A stretch of 64,000 nucleotides of DNA from CAMTWZ01 sp041749075 (GTDB lineage Bacteria; Bacteroidota; Rhodothermia; Balneolales; HLUCCA01): assembly GCA_041749075.1 (NCBI GenBank), contig JBGTBY010000016.1, positions 1 through 64,000 of the forward strand. Direction: 5' to 3'. Shown here in pieces: positions 26,915 through 36,090 of the stretch. The translations under genes were made by a program, and so were the position numbers. Every line of letters starts with the position of its first letter. Positions within the stretch are counted from its first letter, which is position 1. Under the pieces are notes generated by a model, which saw only the letters and a program-made list of their open reading frames with translations, searched no databases and was not told where the DNA came from.

Positions 26915-26998
26915 TGTCCGATATCGGACAGTATATTGTGCAGGAACGGACAACTTCAAGGTGATATATTGCCCCGTTCGGGTTGGCACAGGAATTGA
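26915..26998 (+). promoter_or_regulatory. sigma-54 promoter with upstream activator sites (adaptor/ATPase operon)
   Basis: The -24/-12 element is TGGCACAGGAATTGA (26984-26998). The perfect dyad TGTCCGATATCGGACA (26915-26930) begins 69 bp before it and a second site with right half CGGACA (26947-26952) 37 bp before it. Transcription would start at about 27009-27010, at the ATG of the adaptor gene. The dyad lies in the divergent spacer with the regulator gene. Confidence 0.85.
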
Positions 26999-27010
26999 AA
27001 CAGGAAGGAC

Positions 27011-28261
27011 ATGGATCGAAAAATCGAGAAGAAAACGTTTACCGCGAAGAATGTTGCCTTATATGGCGGACTAATTGCCGTAGTGGCGTTTATAGCCTAT
27101 CAGTTCATCTGGGCTGATACCAGCCGACGTTTGAATGTCGAAATGGATCGACTCACGGTCTCTACAGTAGAAACTGGAGAGTTTCAGGAATTCATCCCAG
27201 TGAATGGGACGGTCATCCCTATCCGCACGATTTATCTGGATATGGTGGAAGGTGGACGTGTCGAACGATTGTTTGTGGACGGTGGCGAACTGGTCCGCGC
27301 CGGGGATACGCTCATGGTTCTAGGAAACAACAATCTGCAGTTGGATGTGTTGAACCGCGAATCGCAGACCTTGGAACAGATCAACAATTTGCAGAACACA
27401 CGTCTGGCTTTGCAACAAGAACGATTGAGTCTGAGAAACCAAGTACTCACCTTGGAAACCGATTTGCTGACCCGTCGCCGGAATTTCGAGCGCGACAACG
27501 TATTGATGGAGCGGGAACTGATTTCGGAACATCAGTTCTTGGAATCGAAACAGTTGTATGAGCAAATATTACAACGCCGCGATCTGGTGAAAGAACAAAT
27601 TTCTTTGGATTCCCTCGCGACAGAGAATCAATTGAAGTTCATCGACGCGTCTCTCATCCGCATGCAAAGCAATCTGAGGTTGGTTACGAGGAGCACGGAT
27701 TATCTGGTGGTTCGGGCGCCGGTCACGGGTCAGCTCACATCCATCAATGCGGAAATCGGTGAGAATAAGAACCGGGGCGAACGCATCGGACAAATCGATG
27801 TGCTGGATGGGTATAAAGTTCGCGTGGGGATCGATGAACATTATATTTCCCGCATCCAATCGGGTCAGGCAGGCAGTTTTGACTTCGCAGGACAATCGTA
27901 CACCTTGACCATCACGAAAATTTATCCGGAAGTGCGAGAAGGCCGCTTCGAAGTGGATATGGAATTCCAAGGAACGGTGCCCGAAGGCATCCGTCGCGGA
28001 CAAACCCTTCGTGTTCGCTTAGCGATCGGCGATTTCAGCGAAGCGATGCTTTTGCCTCGAGGCGGGTTTTTCCAAGCCACCGGTGGAAACTGGGTGTTTG
28101 TGTTGGATGAAGGTGGCCAAACCGCATCCCGCCGCCCCATCCGCATTGGTCGGCAAAGCCCGATCTTTTATGAAATTCTGGACGGCTTGCAACCTGGTGA
28201 GCGCGTCATCACATCTTCTTATGACACATTTGGCGATAACGAACGACTCATTCTTCAATAA
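27011..28261 (+). CDS. HlyD/MacA-type periplasmic adaptor protein
   Basis: A 416-residue membrane-fusion protein of an export system. One N-terminal membrane anchor (LYGGLIAVVAFIAYQFIW, about 17-34) is followed by a beta-barrel/lipoyl half-motif (VNGTVIPIRTIYLDMVEGGR), a long alpha-hairpin (about 105-215, Gln- and Leu-rich coiled coil) and the second half (RAPVTGQLTSINAEIGENKN), then a beta-barrel and membrane-proximal domain. It would link inner-membrane permeases to an outer-membrane channel, which is not encoded here. The ATPase gene follows by 9 bp. A purine-rich GGAAGGAC stands before the ATG although the sigma-54 start site would leave almost no leader. Confidence 0.92.
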   Translation: MDRKIEKKTFTAKNVALYGGLIAVVAFIAYQFIWADTSRRLNVEMDRLTVSTVETGEFQEFIPVNGTVIPIRTIYLDMVEGGRVERLFVDGGELVRAGDTLMVLGNNNLQLDVLNRESQTLEQINNLQNTRLALQQERLSLRNQVLTLETDLLTRRRNFERDNVLMERELISEHQFLESKQLYEQILQRRDLVKEQISLDSLATENQLKFIDASLIRMQSNLRLVTRSTDYLVVRAPVTGQLTSINAEIGENKNRGERIGQIDVLDGYKVRVGIDEHYISRIQSGQAGSFDFAGQSYTLTITKIYPEVREGRFEVDMEFQGTVPEGIRRGQTLRVRLAIGDFSEAMLLPRGGFFQATGGNWVFVLDEGGQTASRRPIRIGRQSPIFYEILDGLQPGERVITSSYDTFGDNERLILQ

Positions 28262-28270
28262 ATACCTCCT

Positions 28271-28966
28271 ATGATCAAAACAGTCAACCTCAAAAAGTTA
28301 TATACCACAGAAGAGGTGGAAACCACCGCTCTGAACAACGTGAACCTCGAAATAAAGCAAGGGGAATTCGTCGCGATCATGGGTCCGTCGGGTTGCGGAA
28401 AATCCACCTTGTTGAACATCGTGGGATTATTGGATAATCCATCCAGCGGTGAGTATTGGTTTTTGGACCAAGAAATTTCAAAGATGTCGGAGCGTCAGCG
28501 AGCGAACATCCGCAAACAGAACATCGGATTCGTGTTCCAGAGCTTCAATCTGATCGATGAGCTCACGGTATTTGAAAACATCGAACTACCGCTGATCTAC
28601 CAAGGTGTGTCGTCTTCCGAGCGCAAAACCCGTGTTGAAAAAGTGATGGAGCATATGCAGATCTCGCATCGCTCGGGTCACTTTCCGCAACAACTATCGG
28701 GCGGACAACAGCAACGTGTGGCCATTTCCCGCGCCGTGGTTGGTGAGCAAAAATTGATTCTCGCGGATGAACCGACCGGTAATTTGGATTCGAAGAATGG
28801 TGAGGAAGTGATGAAACTCCTCACGCAATTGAATGATGCCGGTACGACGATCGTGATGGTGACGCACTCGAACATCGATTCGGAATACGCCCATCGCATC
28901 ATCCATCTGTTCGACGGACATGTGGTGAGCGAAAACTACATGGAGAAGCATAAGGCAATGGCGTAA
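28271..28966 (+). CDS. ABC transporter ATPase (MacB/LolD type)
   Basis: A 231-residue ATPase: Walker A GPSGCGKST (38-46), Q loop FVFQSFNLIDELTVFENIEL region, signature LSGGQQQRVAISRA, Walker B LILADEPTGNLD and a switch histidine in MVTHS. It belongs to the LolD/MacB/FtsE clade whose partners are FtsX-like permeases. It is the only ATPase of this type in the window and is the natural partner for all four permeases. It is co-transcribed with the adaptor gene. Confidence 0.95.
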   Translation: MIKTVNLKKLYTTEEVETTALNNVNLEIKQGEFVAIMGPSGCGKSTLLNIVGLLDNPSSGEYWFLDQEISKMSERQRANIRKQNIGFVFQSFNLIDELTVFENIELPLIYQGVSSSERKTRVEKVMEHMQISHRSGHFPQQLSGGQQQRVAISRAVVGEQKLILADEPTGNLDSKNGEEVMKLLTQLNDAGTTIVMVTHSNIDSEYAHRIIHLFDGHVVSENYMEKHKAMA

Positions 28967-28978
28967 ATTGTCGGCCAC

Positions 28979-30097
28979 ATGGCCGGACTTTATCTCCACA
29001 TTCCTTTCTGCCGGCAAGCCTGCAGCTACTGCGATTTTTACTTCGTCACGAAAGCCGACAAGATGTCGGTTTTCGTGGATGCGTTGAGCGCGGAGATCCG
29101 CGCGTCGCAATGGGATCATGCCATCCATACCATTTATTTCGGAGGCGGAACGCCTTCCCGATTACCGATTCCTGAGCTGGCGCGAGTTTTCGAAGCCTTG
29201 CATGAACGATTCGATCTGAGCGCCATAGAAGAAATCACGTTGGAAGCGAACCCGGATGATGTGTCCGCCGCATATCTCGCGGACCTGAAATCTCTGGGTG
29301 TCACGCGCCTGAGCATGGGGGTGCAGAGTTTCTCGGAAGAGCGATTGCGGTTCATGAATCGCGCACACAACTCAGAAGAAGCCAAGAAATGTCTGCAATT
29401 ACTGAATGAAGCGGGCTTCAAGACATGGACAGCGGATCTGATCTATGGAAATCCGGGTCAGTCGGTTGAAGATCTTCGCACGGATATCAACACATTACTT
29501 TCGTTCAATCCGCCGCATGTTTCCGCATATGCGCTCACGATCGAGCCGCGCACGAGATTAGGCAAACAGGTCGAATTGGGCAAGTTGATGGAGACCGATG
29601 ATGGGATGGTGGCCGAGCACATGGATGTCGTTGCTGAAATGCTCGCCATAGCCGGATTACAGCGCTATGAAGTGAGCAACTTTTCCAAGCCAGGTCACGA
29701 AGCCGTGCACAACAGCAAGTATTGGACGCACGAGCCCTACTTGGGATTTGGTCCGGCGGCACATAGTTTCGATGGGGCGCGGCGATGGTCAAACGTGCGG
29801 GATTTGGCCAGGTACGTGGCGTCGGGAGGATTCTTACAGCGCGACGATCTCGAAACATTGACCACGACCCAGTTGGCGGAAGAACGACTGTTGATGGGGT
29901 TGCGCACTCGGGAAGGACTTACCCGAACCGAGCTTCGGGAACGGTACCGCTACGAGTTGGGGGCGGGGCAGGAGGGGGTGGTTCGACGAATGGTTCAGCA
30001 AGGCCTACTGACCGATGATGGAAACCGCATCTGTCTCACATCCGCTGGTTATCCTCTTGCGGATGCCATCACATTGAACATCACAGCAGAATCCTGA
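28979..30097 (+). CDS. hemW: heme chaperone HemW (radical SAM)
   Basis: A 372-residue radical SAM protein with C11, C15 and C18 in CRQACSYCDF for the iron-sulphur cluster. The following residue is Phe, not the fourth Cys of true HemN, which marks it as HemW, a heme-binding protein that delivers heme to respiratory enzymes. Other family parts: YFGGGTPSRL, LGVTRLSMGVQSF, DLIYGNPGQS and the C-terminal HemN domain with YLGFGPAAHSF. It starts 12 bp after the ATPase gene. Its 3' end overlaps the convergent Wzi gene by 17 bp. Confidence 0.94.
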   Translation: MAGLYLHIPFCRQACSYCDFYFVTKADKMSVFVDALSAEIRASQWDHAIHTIYFGGGTPSRLPIPELARVFEALHERFDLSAIEEITLEANPDDVSAAYLADLKSLGVTRLSMGVQSFSEERLRFMNRAHNSEEAKKCLQLLNEAGFKTWTADLIYGNPGQSVEDLRTDINTLLSFNPPHVSAYALTIEPRTRLGKQVELGKLMETDDGMVAEHMDVVAEMLAIAGLQRYEVSNFSKPGHEAVHNSKYWTHEPYLGFGPAAHSFDGARRWSNVRDLARYVASGGFLQRDDLETLTTTQLAEERLLMGLRTREGLTRTELRERYRYELGAGQEGVVRRMVQQGLLTDDGNRICLTSAGYPLADAITLNITAES

Positions 30098-31685
30098 CGC
30101 CGCCCGAGGTGTAGATATTGGTCACATCCACACCGATGTACCGAATTCCGGGGATGGAGGCTTCCTGGTATTGATAATTGTAGGCGCGGATGTAGCGGGC
30201 TTCGCCATAGACTTGGATCCATCTCCAACTGGTTTTGACCTCAACCCCTGCCATCAGGTCAACCCAATGCCGCTCGAACGTGGTTGCGAACAGAGTGTAA
30301 TAGTAGTCGTTGTTCCGAACCGCGCGTTCTCCGAAAAATCCGATGCGATGCCGCTTGTTCAGAAATGCGATGTTCAGGAACTGACTGCTTCCGCCGGGTC
30401 CGACACCCGAGCCGATCACCTGCCCTTTGTTCGTGTACCCATGGCGCACCACGTGATGCGAATACCAGGATGGAGATGGACGGAATGAGCGTGTGGCTGT
30501 GAATTCGGTCTGGGTCATTTCCGCATGAATCAACACATCCAACCCGAAATAAAACGGCAATTGTTTTTGGGCTCCGATCACATAGGCGCGGGTGTGTTCG
30601 GGTATTTCCAAGAAATCGGCCGGACTTTTCGCCATTTCCTCGCGTCCGTATTCGCCATACACTTCCACACCCGATTCTGGTTGGACATACCTGAAAAAGA
30701 ACGATGCTTTTCGGTCGCGTACGTCCTCCTCAAATGGATCCACAGTAAATCCGAACGGCTGTCGACGATGGGGCTGGAAGGGGGATAGATAATCGGTCCA
30801 GCCTCTCATCGACCTAGAGTAGGCCATGTCGGTGACCGCGGTGCCGAGGGTGAGTCCGGGCGTCCATTTGGGCTGCCAAGCGAGCACATATCCCATCAGC
30901 ACACGATGATCATCTGGTCTTTTGCGGAAAAAAAATCGGGATAGCCCCGCTGTGTCTTCATTTCTGGGATCCAGTTTCGAGTTTTCCAATTTCCCGATGA
31001 TGTACTGCGCTTCGAATCGACCGACCGGTGTCGCTATAGGTTTTTTTGTATTTAGCGTGACATGCAAGAATCCGGGGGCGTTGTTGGTCATTAGAAGACT
31101 GTTTCGGATTCCGGGTCCCCACCACAGATGTTCTGTGGATGCGCCAATCGACACATCTTTCCAATGAAAGCGGATGGATGATTGCCCGGGTAATAGCTTT
31201 TGGGTCGGCTTATATCCGAGCCGTTCCGGCGTGTCGATGTTGTTCAACACATGTTCGAAGTAGATGCGCCAGAAATAGACGTCATATTCGACCGGAAACG
31301 TTTGAAAGGAGTCCAACTCAGCCGTAACGAGTTCGGGTTTGAACTGGACCGAAACGCGGCCATCGTCATAATAGAATCCACCAGATAAATACGTTCCTAA
31401 ACCTTTACCGGGAATGCGGTTTCCAAGGTTATTCCCGTGCCTGTTTTCGGAATTATGCATGAATCCGAATTCGACCGGAAGGATGGTCACCGAACTGTAC
31501 CCATCCCGTTTACCGATCAAAGGTCTATGTATCGGAAGGATGGTGAACGACGCGACACTCGTATCACGCCCGGCCATTTGGTCGAACCTCGCCCATTGCG
31601 AATCGACACTGCCAACGGGAAGCGTTTGTGCGCGCAATCCCGTCGACAGTAGACAGATCAGCAATGGAAGAACGAGGCGTTTCAC
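30081..31685 (-). CDS. Wzi-like outer-membrane capsule assembly protein
   Basis: A 534-residue outer-membrane protein with GTG start and signal peptide (MKRLVLPLLICLLSTGLRAQ). Recognisable Wzi-family parts: SVTILPVEFGFMHNSENRHG, the conserved SIGASTEHLWWGPGIRNSLL segment and YIIGKLENS. The remainder alternates strands typical of a beta-barrel, ending with an aromatic/aliphatic strand (GVRILL). In Enterobacteria Wzi attaches capsule to the cell surface; Bacteroidota relatives are usually encoded with polysaccharide genes, but none are adjacent here. Confidence 0.85.
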   Translation of the reverse strand: MKRLVLPLLICLLSTGLRAQTLPVGSVDSQWARFDQMAGRDTSVASFTILPIHRPLIGKRDGYSSVTILPVEFGFMHNSENRHGNNLGNRIPGKGLGTYLSGGFYYDDGRVSVQFKPELVTAELDSFQTFPVEYDVYFWRIYFEHVLNNIDTPERLGYKPTQKLLPGQSSIRFHWKDVSIGASTEHLWWGPGIRNSLLMTNNAPGFLHVTLNTKKPIATPVGRFEAQYIIGKLENSKLDPRNEDTAGLSRFFFRKRPDDHRVLMGYVLAWQPKWTPGLTLGTAVTDMAYSRSMRGWTDYLSPFQPHRRQPFGFTVDPFEEDVRDRKASFFFRYVQPESGVEVYGEYGREEMAKSPADFLEIPEHTRAYVIGAQKQLPFYFGLDVLIHAEMTQTEFTATRSFRPSPSWYSHHVVRHGYTNKGQVIGSGVGPGGSSQFLNIAFLNKRHRIGFFGERAVRNNDYYYTLFATTFERHWVDLMAGVEVKTSWRWIQVYGEARYIRAYNYQYQEASIPGIRYIGVDVTNIYTSGGVRILL

Positions 31686-31694
31686 GGATGGGGG

Positions 31695-34600
31695 TCAGTT
31701 CCGGTTCGATTTGTCCGGATACGACGGAGGAGCAGGTAACTTTTTCGCGGTTTCCAATTCTTTCAGGATTTCCTCGATACCGCGGATCAATTGCTGATCG
31801 GTGCCCGTGAATTCTTTATAAGGATCGTTATCGACGATGATGTCGGGATCCACGCCATATCCTTCGATAATCCATTCAGATCCATCGATGCTGTACAATG
31901 CGGATTCGGGCTTGTTCAGCGATCCCCCATCCACAAACGGAAGGCTTCCCCAGATGCCGACCACACCGCCCCAGCTCCGTTTTCCGACCAATTTTCCGAG
32001 TCCGGATGCGCGGAAACGATATGGGAAAATATCCCCATCCGATGCGGAGAATTCATCCATCAAGGTGATCATCGGTCCGGGCATCACGCCACCTGGGTTC
32101 GGGGTCGCGGCGCGATCGCGGGCCCTCGACATCATGATCGCTTCGCGACGCAAGCGTTCGATGAGCATTGGCGAGACGTTACCACCTCCGTTTCCGCGGA
32201 CGTCGATGATCAACGCTTCTTTGTTTAACTGCGGGTAGTAATATTTGATGAACTCGTTCAAGCCGGTCGGACCCATATTCGGCACGTGGATGTAGCCCAC
32301 GCGTCCGTTCGTGGCCGCTGTGACTTTCTCAATATTCGTGCTCACCCAATCGAAATACCGAAGCTGGGATTCATCACCAATCGGCTTCACGGTCACCTGT
32401 CGAGCACCTTGCGGATTCGGACGCGAATTCACGGTCAGAATCACCGGTTTGTCGACCGTTTGGATGAACGCTTCTTGGATGTTCGTCATCGTGTTCACGG
32501 CTTTTCCATTCACCGCGATGATGAAATCACCTGCGTTCACATTCACACCCACTTCGGTGAGGGGCGAGCGACGATTGGAGATCCAGTTTTCGCCACGGTA
32601 GATTTTCTTGATCTGAACATAGCCGGAGCGGTCGCGAACGAGATCCGCGCCAAGCAAGCCCATTGGAATGCGTGGGGCGGATGGGATGTCGCCACCACCC
32701 ACATAGGCATGACCCGCGTTCAGTTCCCCGATCATTTCTCCAAGGATGTAGCTCAGATCGGCGCGCGAGTTGATGCCGGCGATCCAAGGCTGATACGAAT
32801 CGCGAACGGCCACCCAATCCACGTTATGCATATTCGGATCGTAGAAGAAATCCTTCATCTGGCGCCAGCTTTCATGGAACACCTGATTCCACTCGGCGCG
32901 GCGATCGAGATGCATCTGCAACCCGGACACATCCACTTTCGCGGTCAAATCCACAGTCGCTTTCGGGAGATCGATGATCGAATACGCACCCTGCTTGACG
33001 ACAATCATTTTCTTTCCATCCGCCGAAACAGTATAGCCATTGATGGTGCCCAGATTGGTCTCTTTCTGGTCTTTCAAATTGTACAACAAAAACTGCGCCT
33101 GTGTATCGGTGCGGCCATTTCTCATATAATAGACCGCATCGCCGATCACTGTCAGATTGTAATAGTTGGATGCGGGCCCTGGCAAAACGGTGACCCGATT
33201 TCCGATCCCATCCACATCCACTTTGTTCGCTGTTGCGGCAGGTTTGACCTCCGCCGCGTTCACTTCGTCATGTTTTGGCGCGAAGGGCGAGGGCGTGTCC
33301 TTCGACAGTGTGACGAAATAAATACGATTCATATCGGTATAGACATGGTTCCATTCGGTTTGCGAATAAATGGGGTTGAAATCACGCCCCGATATGAAAA
33401 ACAGATACAATCCATCCGAACTGAAGGTGGGCGAACCGGAGTTATACCATGTATCAGTCACCGGCCATGCTTTTTTCTGATCCACCGAATACAACATCAC
33501 GCGGCCGTTTGTGAGATGCTCATTTCGCGAGTAGGTGATCCATTTCGAATCGGGGGACCATGAGAAATTGCGGATGTCCCACGACTCGGCCCGATCCACA
33601 ACCGTGATCGCTTTTGTGGCCACATTCAGAAGATTCAGGCGCATCGCGCGGTCGCTGAACAAGATGAATTTCGAGTCGGGTGACCAGCTCAGATCGAACT
33701 TATAGGTTCCGCCACCGGACGTGAGTTGAACCGCAGCAGAAGATCCATCCTGCGCCACGCTCCATACCTCATCGGTACCCGAGGCATCGCTGATGTAGGC
33801 GATGGATTTCCCATCCGGCGACCATGCCGGGCTCCGATCGTGCACACCCGAGGAGTTTGTAAGATTCCGCGTGATGCCGTTTTTGGCCGGGACCGAAAAC
33901 AGATCGCCACGGGCCGAGAACACGACGCGACTTCCATCCGGGGCCAAATCACCACCGGCGATGGATTCGTGAACCTTTACCAAACCATCGCGCGACGAGG
34001 CGAAATCTTCGCGGATATGAACCGGAACGCGGGTGGCGCGCTCGGTCGCTAAATCGAAGCGCCATAACCATCCCGCTTGCTCGAACACGATCGCGTTATC
34101 ACCGATGGACGGAAATTTGATATCGAAATTGGTATACGTTGTGAGCTGACGCGTTTGCTTCGTGGCGGTGTCGTACACGAACAAGTTCATTTTTTCGGAC
34201 GCATCGCGATCGGACAAATAGTAGATCCGATTTCCTTTCCACATCGGGATGATGTCTTGCTGCGTGTTGTTCGTAATGTTTTCAACGGATTTCGTTTCGA
34301 AATCGAACACCCATATATCGTCGGCCATGCCACCGCGATATCGTTTCCAGGTGCGGAATTCGCGGAATACGCGATTGTAAGCCATTTTTTTGCCATCATC
34401 GGAAAAACTCATGAATCCGCCGCGAGGCACCGATAATTGGGTGGCGATATCGCCATTCAGCGGAGCGGAATACAAGGATCCGATGAAATCATTGAAGGTG
34501 TGCATGCGCGAGCGGAAGATCACGGATTGTCCGTCGGCAGACCAATCCATCACGATGTTATTCGGGCCCATGCGATCGGTCACATCGTCGCGACCAAGAG

Positions 34601-34925
34601 TTGCCGTGTAGGTGATGCGGGTTGGAACGCCGCCTTGCGCCGGCATGACGTACACTTCGGTGTTGCCATCATATTGGCCGGTGAATGCCAATTGCGACCC
34701 GTCTGGTGAGAAGCGCGGGAAGAGTTCCATGCCCTCATGGGTGGTCAGTTTCCGGGCGGTTCCACCAGCGGAAGCGACGGAGTACAGGTCTCCGGCATAG
34801 GAGAAAACAATCGTATTACCGTGAGTGGTAGGGAAGCGAAGCACACGGGCTTCGTCGGGAGATTGCGCGTTCAGATTGGATGAAATTAGCGCGCAGAATG
34901 CAAAGAGAAGAGAAAAAAGTCGCAT
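31695..34925 (-). CDS. tricorn-type protease with beta-propeller and PDZ domains
   Basis: A 1076-residue exported homologue of tricorn protease: signal peptide (MRLFSLLFAFCALISSNLNA), two WD40-like propellers (about 30-560, with repeated FSPDGSQLAFTG, WSPDGKSIAYISD-type blades), a helical region, a PDZ domain (about 760-850, GDFIIAVNGKAVN) and a C-terminal S41-type domain. The catalytic serine is in EFSASDGDIFP (S962), a Glu in IIEGYGVDPD (E1022), and the histidine probably in NAGHAYVGGGD. These positions are close to those of the archaeal enzyme, so it is probably active. It degrades peptides in the periplasm. It lies 10 bp before the Wzi gene on the same strand. Confidence 0.95.
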   Translation of the reverse strand: MRLFSLLFAFCALISSNLNAQSPDEARVLRFPTTHGNTIVFSYAGDLYSVASAGGTARKLTTHEGMELFPRFSPDGSQLAFTGQYDGNTEVYVMPAQGGVPTRITYTATLGRDDVTDRMGPNNIVMDWSADGQSVIFRSRMHTFNDFIGSLYSAPLNGDIATQLSVPRGGFMSFSDDGKKMAYNRVFREFRTWKRYRGGMADDIWVFDFETKSVENITNNTQQDIIPMWKGNRIYYLSDRDASEKMNLFVYDTATKQTRQLTTYTNFDIKFPSIGDNAIVFEQAGWLWRFDLATERATRVPVHIREDFASSRDGLVKVHESIAGGDLAPDGSRVVFSARGDLFSVPAKNGITRNLTNSSGVHDRSPAWSPDGKSIAYISDASGTDEVWSVAQDGSSAAVQLTSGGGTYKFDLSWSPDSKFILFSDRAMRLNLLNVATKAITVVDRAESWDIRNFSWSPDSKWITYSRNEHLTNGRVMLYSVDQKKAWPVTDTWYNSGSPTFSSDGLYLFFISGRDFNPIYSQTEWNHVYTDMNRIYFVTLSKDTPSPFAPKHDEVNAAEVKPAATANKVDVDGIGNRVTVLPGPASNYYNLTVIGDAVYYMRNGRTDTQAQFLLYNLKDQKETNLGTINGYTVSADGKKMIVVKQGAYSIIDLPKATVDLTAKVDVSGLQMHLDRRAEWNQVFHESWRQMKDFFYDPNMHNVDWVAVRDSYQPWIAGINSRADLSYILGEMIGELNAGHAYVGGGDIPSAPRIPMGLLGADLVRDRSGYVQIKKIYRGENWISNRRSPLTEVGVNVNAGDFIIAVNGKAVNTMTNIQEAFIQTVDKPVILTVNSRPNPQGARQVTVKPIGDESQLRYFDWVSTNIEKVTAATNGRVGYIHVPNMGPTGLNEFIKYYYPQLNKEALIIDVRGNGGGNVSPMLIERLRREAIMMSRARDRAATPNPGGVMPGPMITLMDEFSASDGDIFPYRFRASGLGKLVGKRSWGGVVGIWGSLPFVDGGSLNKPESALYSIDGSEWIIEGYGVDPDIIVDNDPYKEFTGTDQQLIRGIEEILKELETAKKLPAPPSYPDKSNRN

Positions 34926-34985
34926 GATGACGGAAGAGTTTAAGGTGAATAACTCGGACCCGTCAATGTACCAAAATCCCCCGAC

Positions 34986-36047
34986 TCAAAAGTAAACCTG
35001 CCACTGCGCGGTGATCAGATGTATGGGATCTACTATTGGCGAATCGTTCCGTTTCAATGAATATGCGAAGGTCAACCGGTTCGCCCAATCCAATAACTTG
35101 TAATGCGCCCCAGCGGTGAGATAGGTGTTGGGTCCACGATCGATGCGATTTCCTTGGGTATTCCCATCATAACGCTCCGCACGGGCGAACACTTCCACAT
35201 CGTCTCGGATCAAATGCCCAGCGAATAGGGTGACACCTGCAGTGGCATGCCTAGCGGAAAAATGGACACCGATCAGGTCCAACTTTACGCGAGTGGGTTG
35301 CTCGCCCACCCTACTTCCCCAATACACATGCGCCGACGCATCCGAATATCGCCTAGGATCAGATGCTCTGGTGGGATTGTGTCCGATATGAACACCTGCT
35401 TCGGAGTTGGGATGTGATTTCGGCAAATACCGGGCCATGCCTGAAACTGCGATGGCGGCTGTATTCTGTCCGAAATGATTGTTTCCATCCGATACTCCAC
35501 CTCGGATATTTCGGGAGTTGCTACCACTATGTATGAATGAGCGAAGCTCGAATTCGTCTAAGCGGTGGACCACTTCCACACCGTAAGTTCTCGCATCGGC
35601 ACCGATCGTCGTGCGAGCCCAGTTCTCGGCGATCGCGGCACGGTCCAGTGCGTCAATTTCATGATGTAGTGTGAGGGACATGGACTGCGGCTGTGCGCCT
35701 ACAAATCGACCGACTCGAAACATCGTGCGATCCGTCACATCCCATTCCGCACGCATGTCGGTGAGTGTGGCCGTTGGCCCGCTGCCTTCGATTTGAAGGA
35801 ACAATCTCACTTTCGGGTTGATGGTGCCATAAAAGCGAATGCGGGCACGCCTCACACCAATTCCATATTGTTTTTCCGGAGCGAAGGGATCCAGATTCGG
35901 ATTGCTTAAGTAACTGACCCGCGATTGCAGGGTGCCGCCGATGCGGAGTTGCATGTCGCCACTGGAGATGGTGACGGGTGTTTGGGCCTTACCGATAGAC
36001 GAAGCAGTCAACAGTAGGGCAAAGATGAGATACTTAATAGTTGCCAT
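34986..36047 (-). CDS. outer-membrane porin (phosphate-selective porin O/P-like)
   Basis: A 353-residue protein with a signal peptide (MATIKYLIFALLLTASSIGKAQ) and a beta-barrel pattern. The early segment GIGVRRARIRFYGTINPKVR, then DMRAEWDVTDRTMFRVGRF, is the porin P/O signature, and the C-terminus ends in Phe (AQWQVYF), as needed for barrel insertion. Likely function: diffusion of anions or small solutes. It is about 60 bp upstream of the tricorn gene on the same strand and could be co-transcribed. Confidence 0.85.
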   Translation of the reverse strand: MATIKYLIFALLLTASSIGKAQTPVTISSGDMQLRIGGTLQSRVSYLSNPNLDPFAPEKQYGIGVRRARIRFYGTINPKVRLFLQIEGSGPTATLTDMRAEWDVTDRTMFRVGRFVGAQPQSMSLTLHHEIDALDRAAIAENWARTTIGADARTYGVEVVHRLDEFELRSFIHSGSNSRNIRGGVSDGNNHFGQNTAAIAVSGMARYLPKSHPNSEAGVHIGHNPTRASDPRRYSDASAHVYWGSRVGEQPTRVKLDLIGVHFSARHATAGVTLFAGHLIRDDVEVFARAERYDGNTQGNRIDRGPNTYLTAGAHYKLLDWANRLTFAYSLKRNDSPIVDPIHLITAQWQVYF

Positions 36048-36090
36048 TCCCTAAAATGAGGAAAATCGTCAAAAAATTGAATGACTTTCG

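Noticed and set aside
32286..33563. 425-codon open frame on the plus strand, antisense to the tricorn-type gene
   Set aside because: It is the complement of a well-supported protease gene, and its His- and Ile-rich sequence is what antisense reading of such codons produces. No domain or signal peptide is seen.
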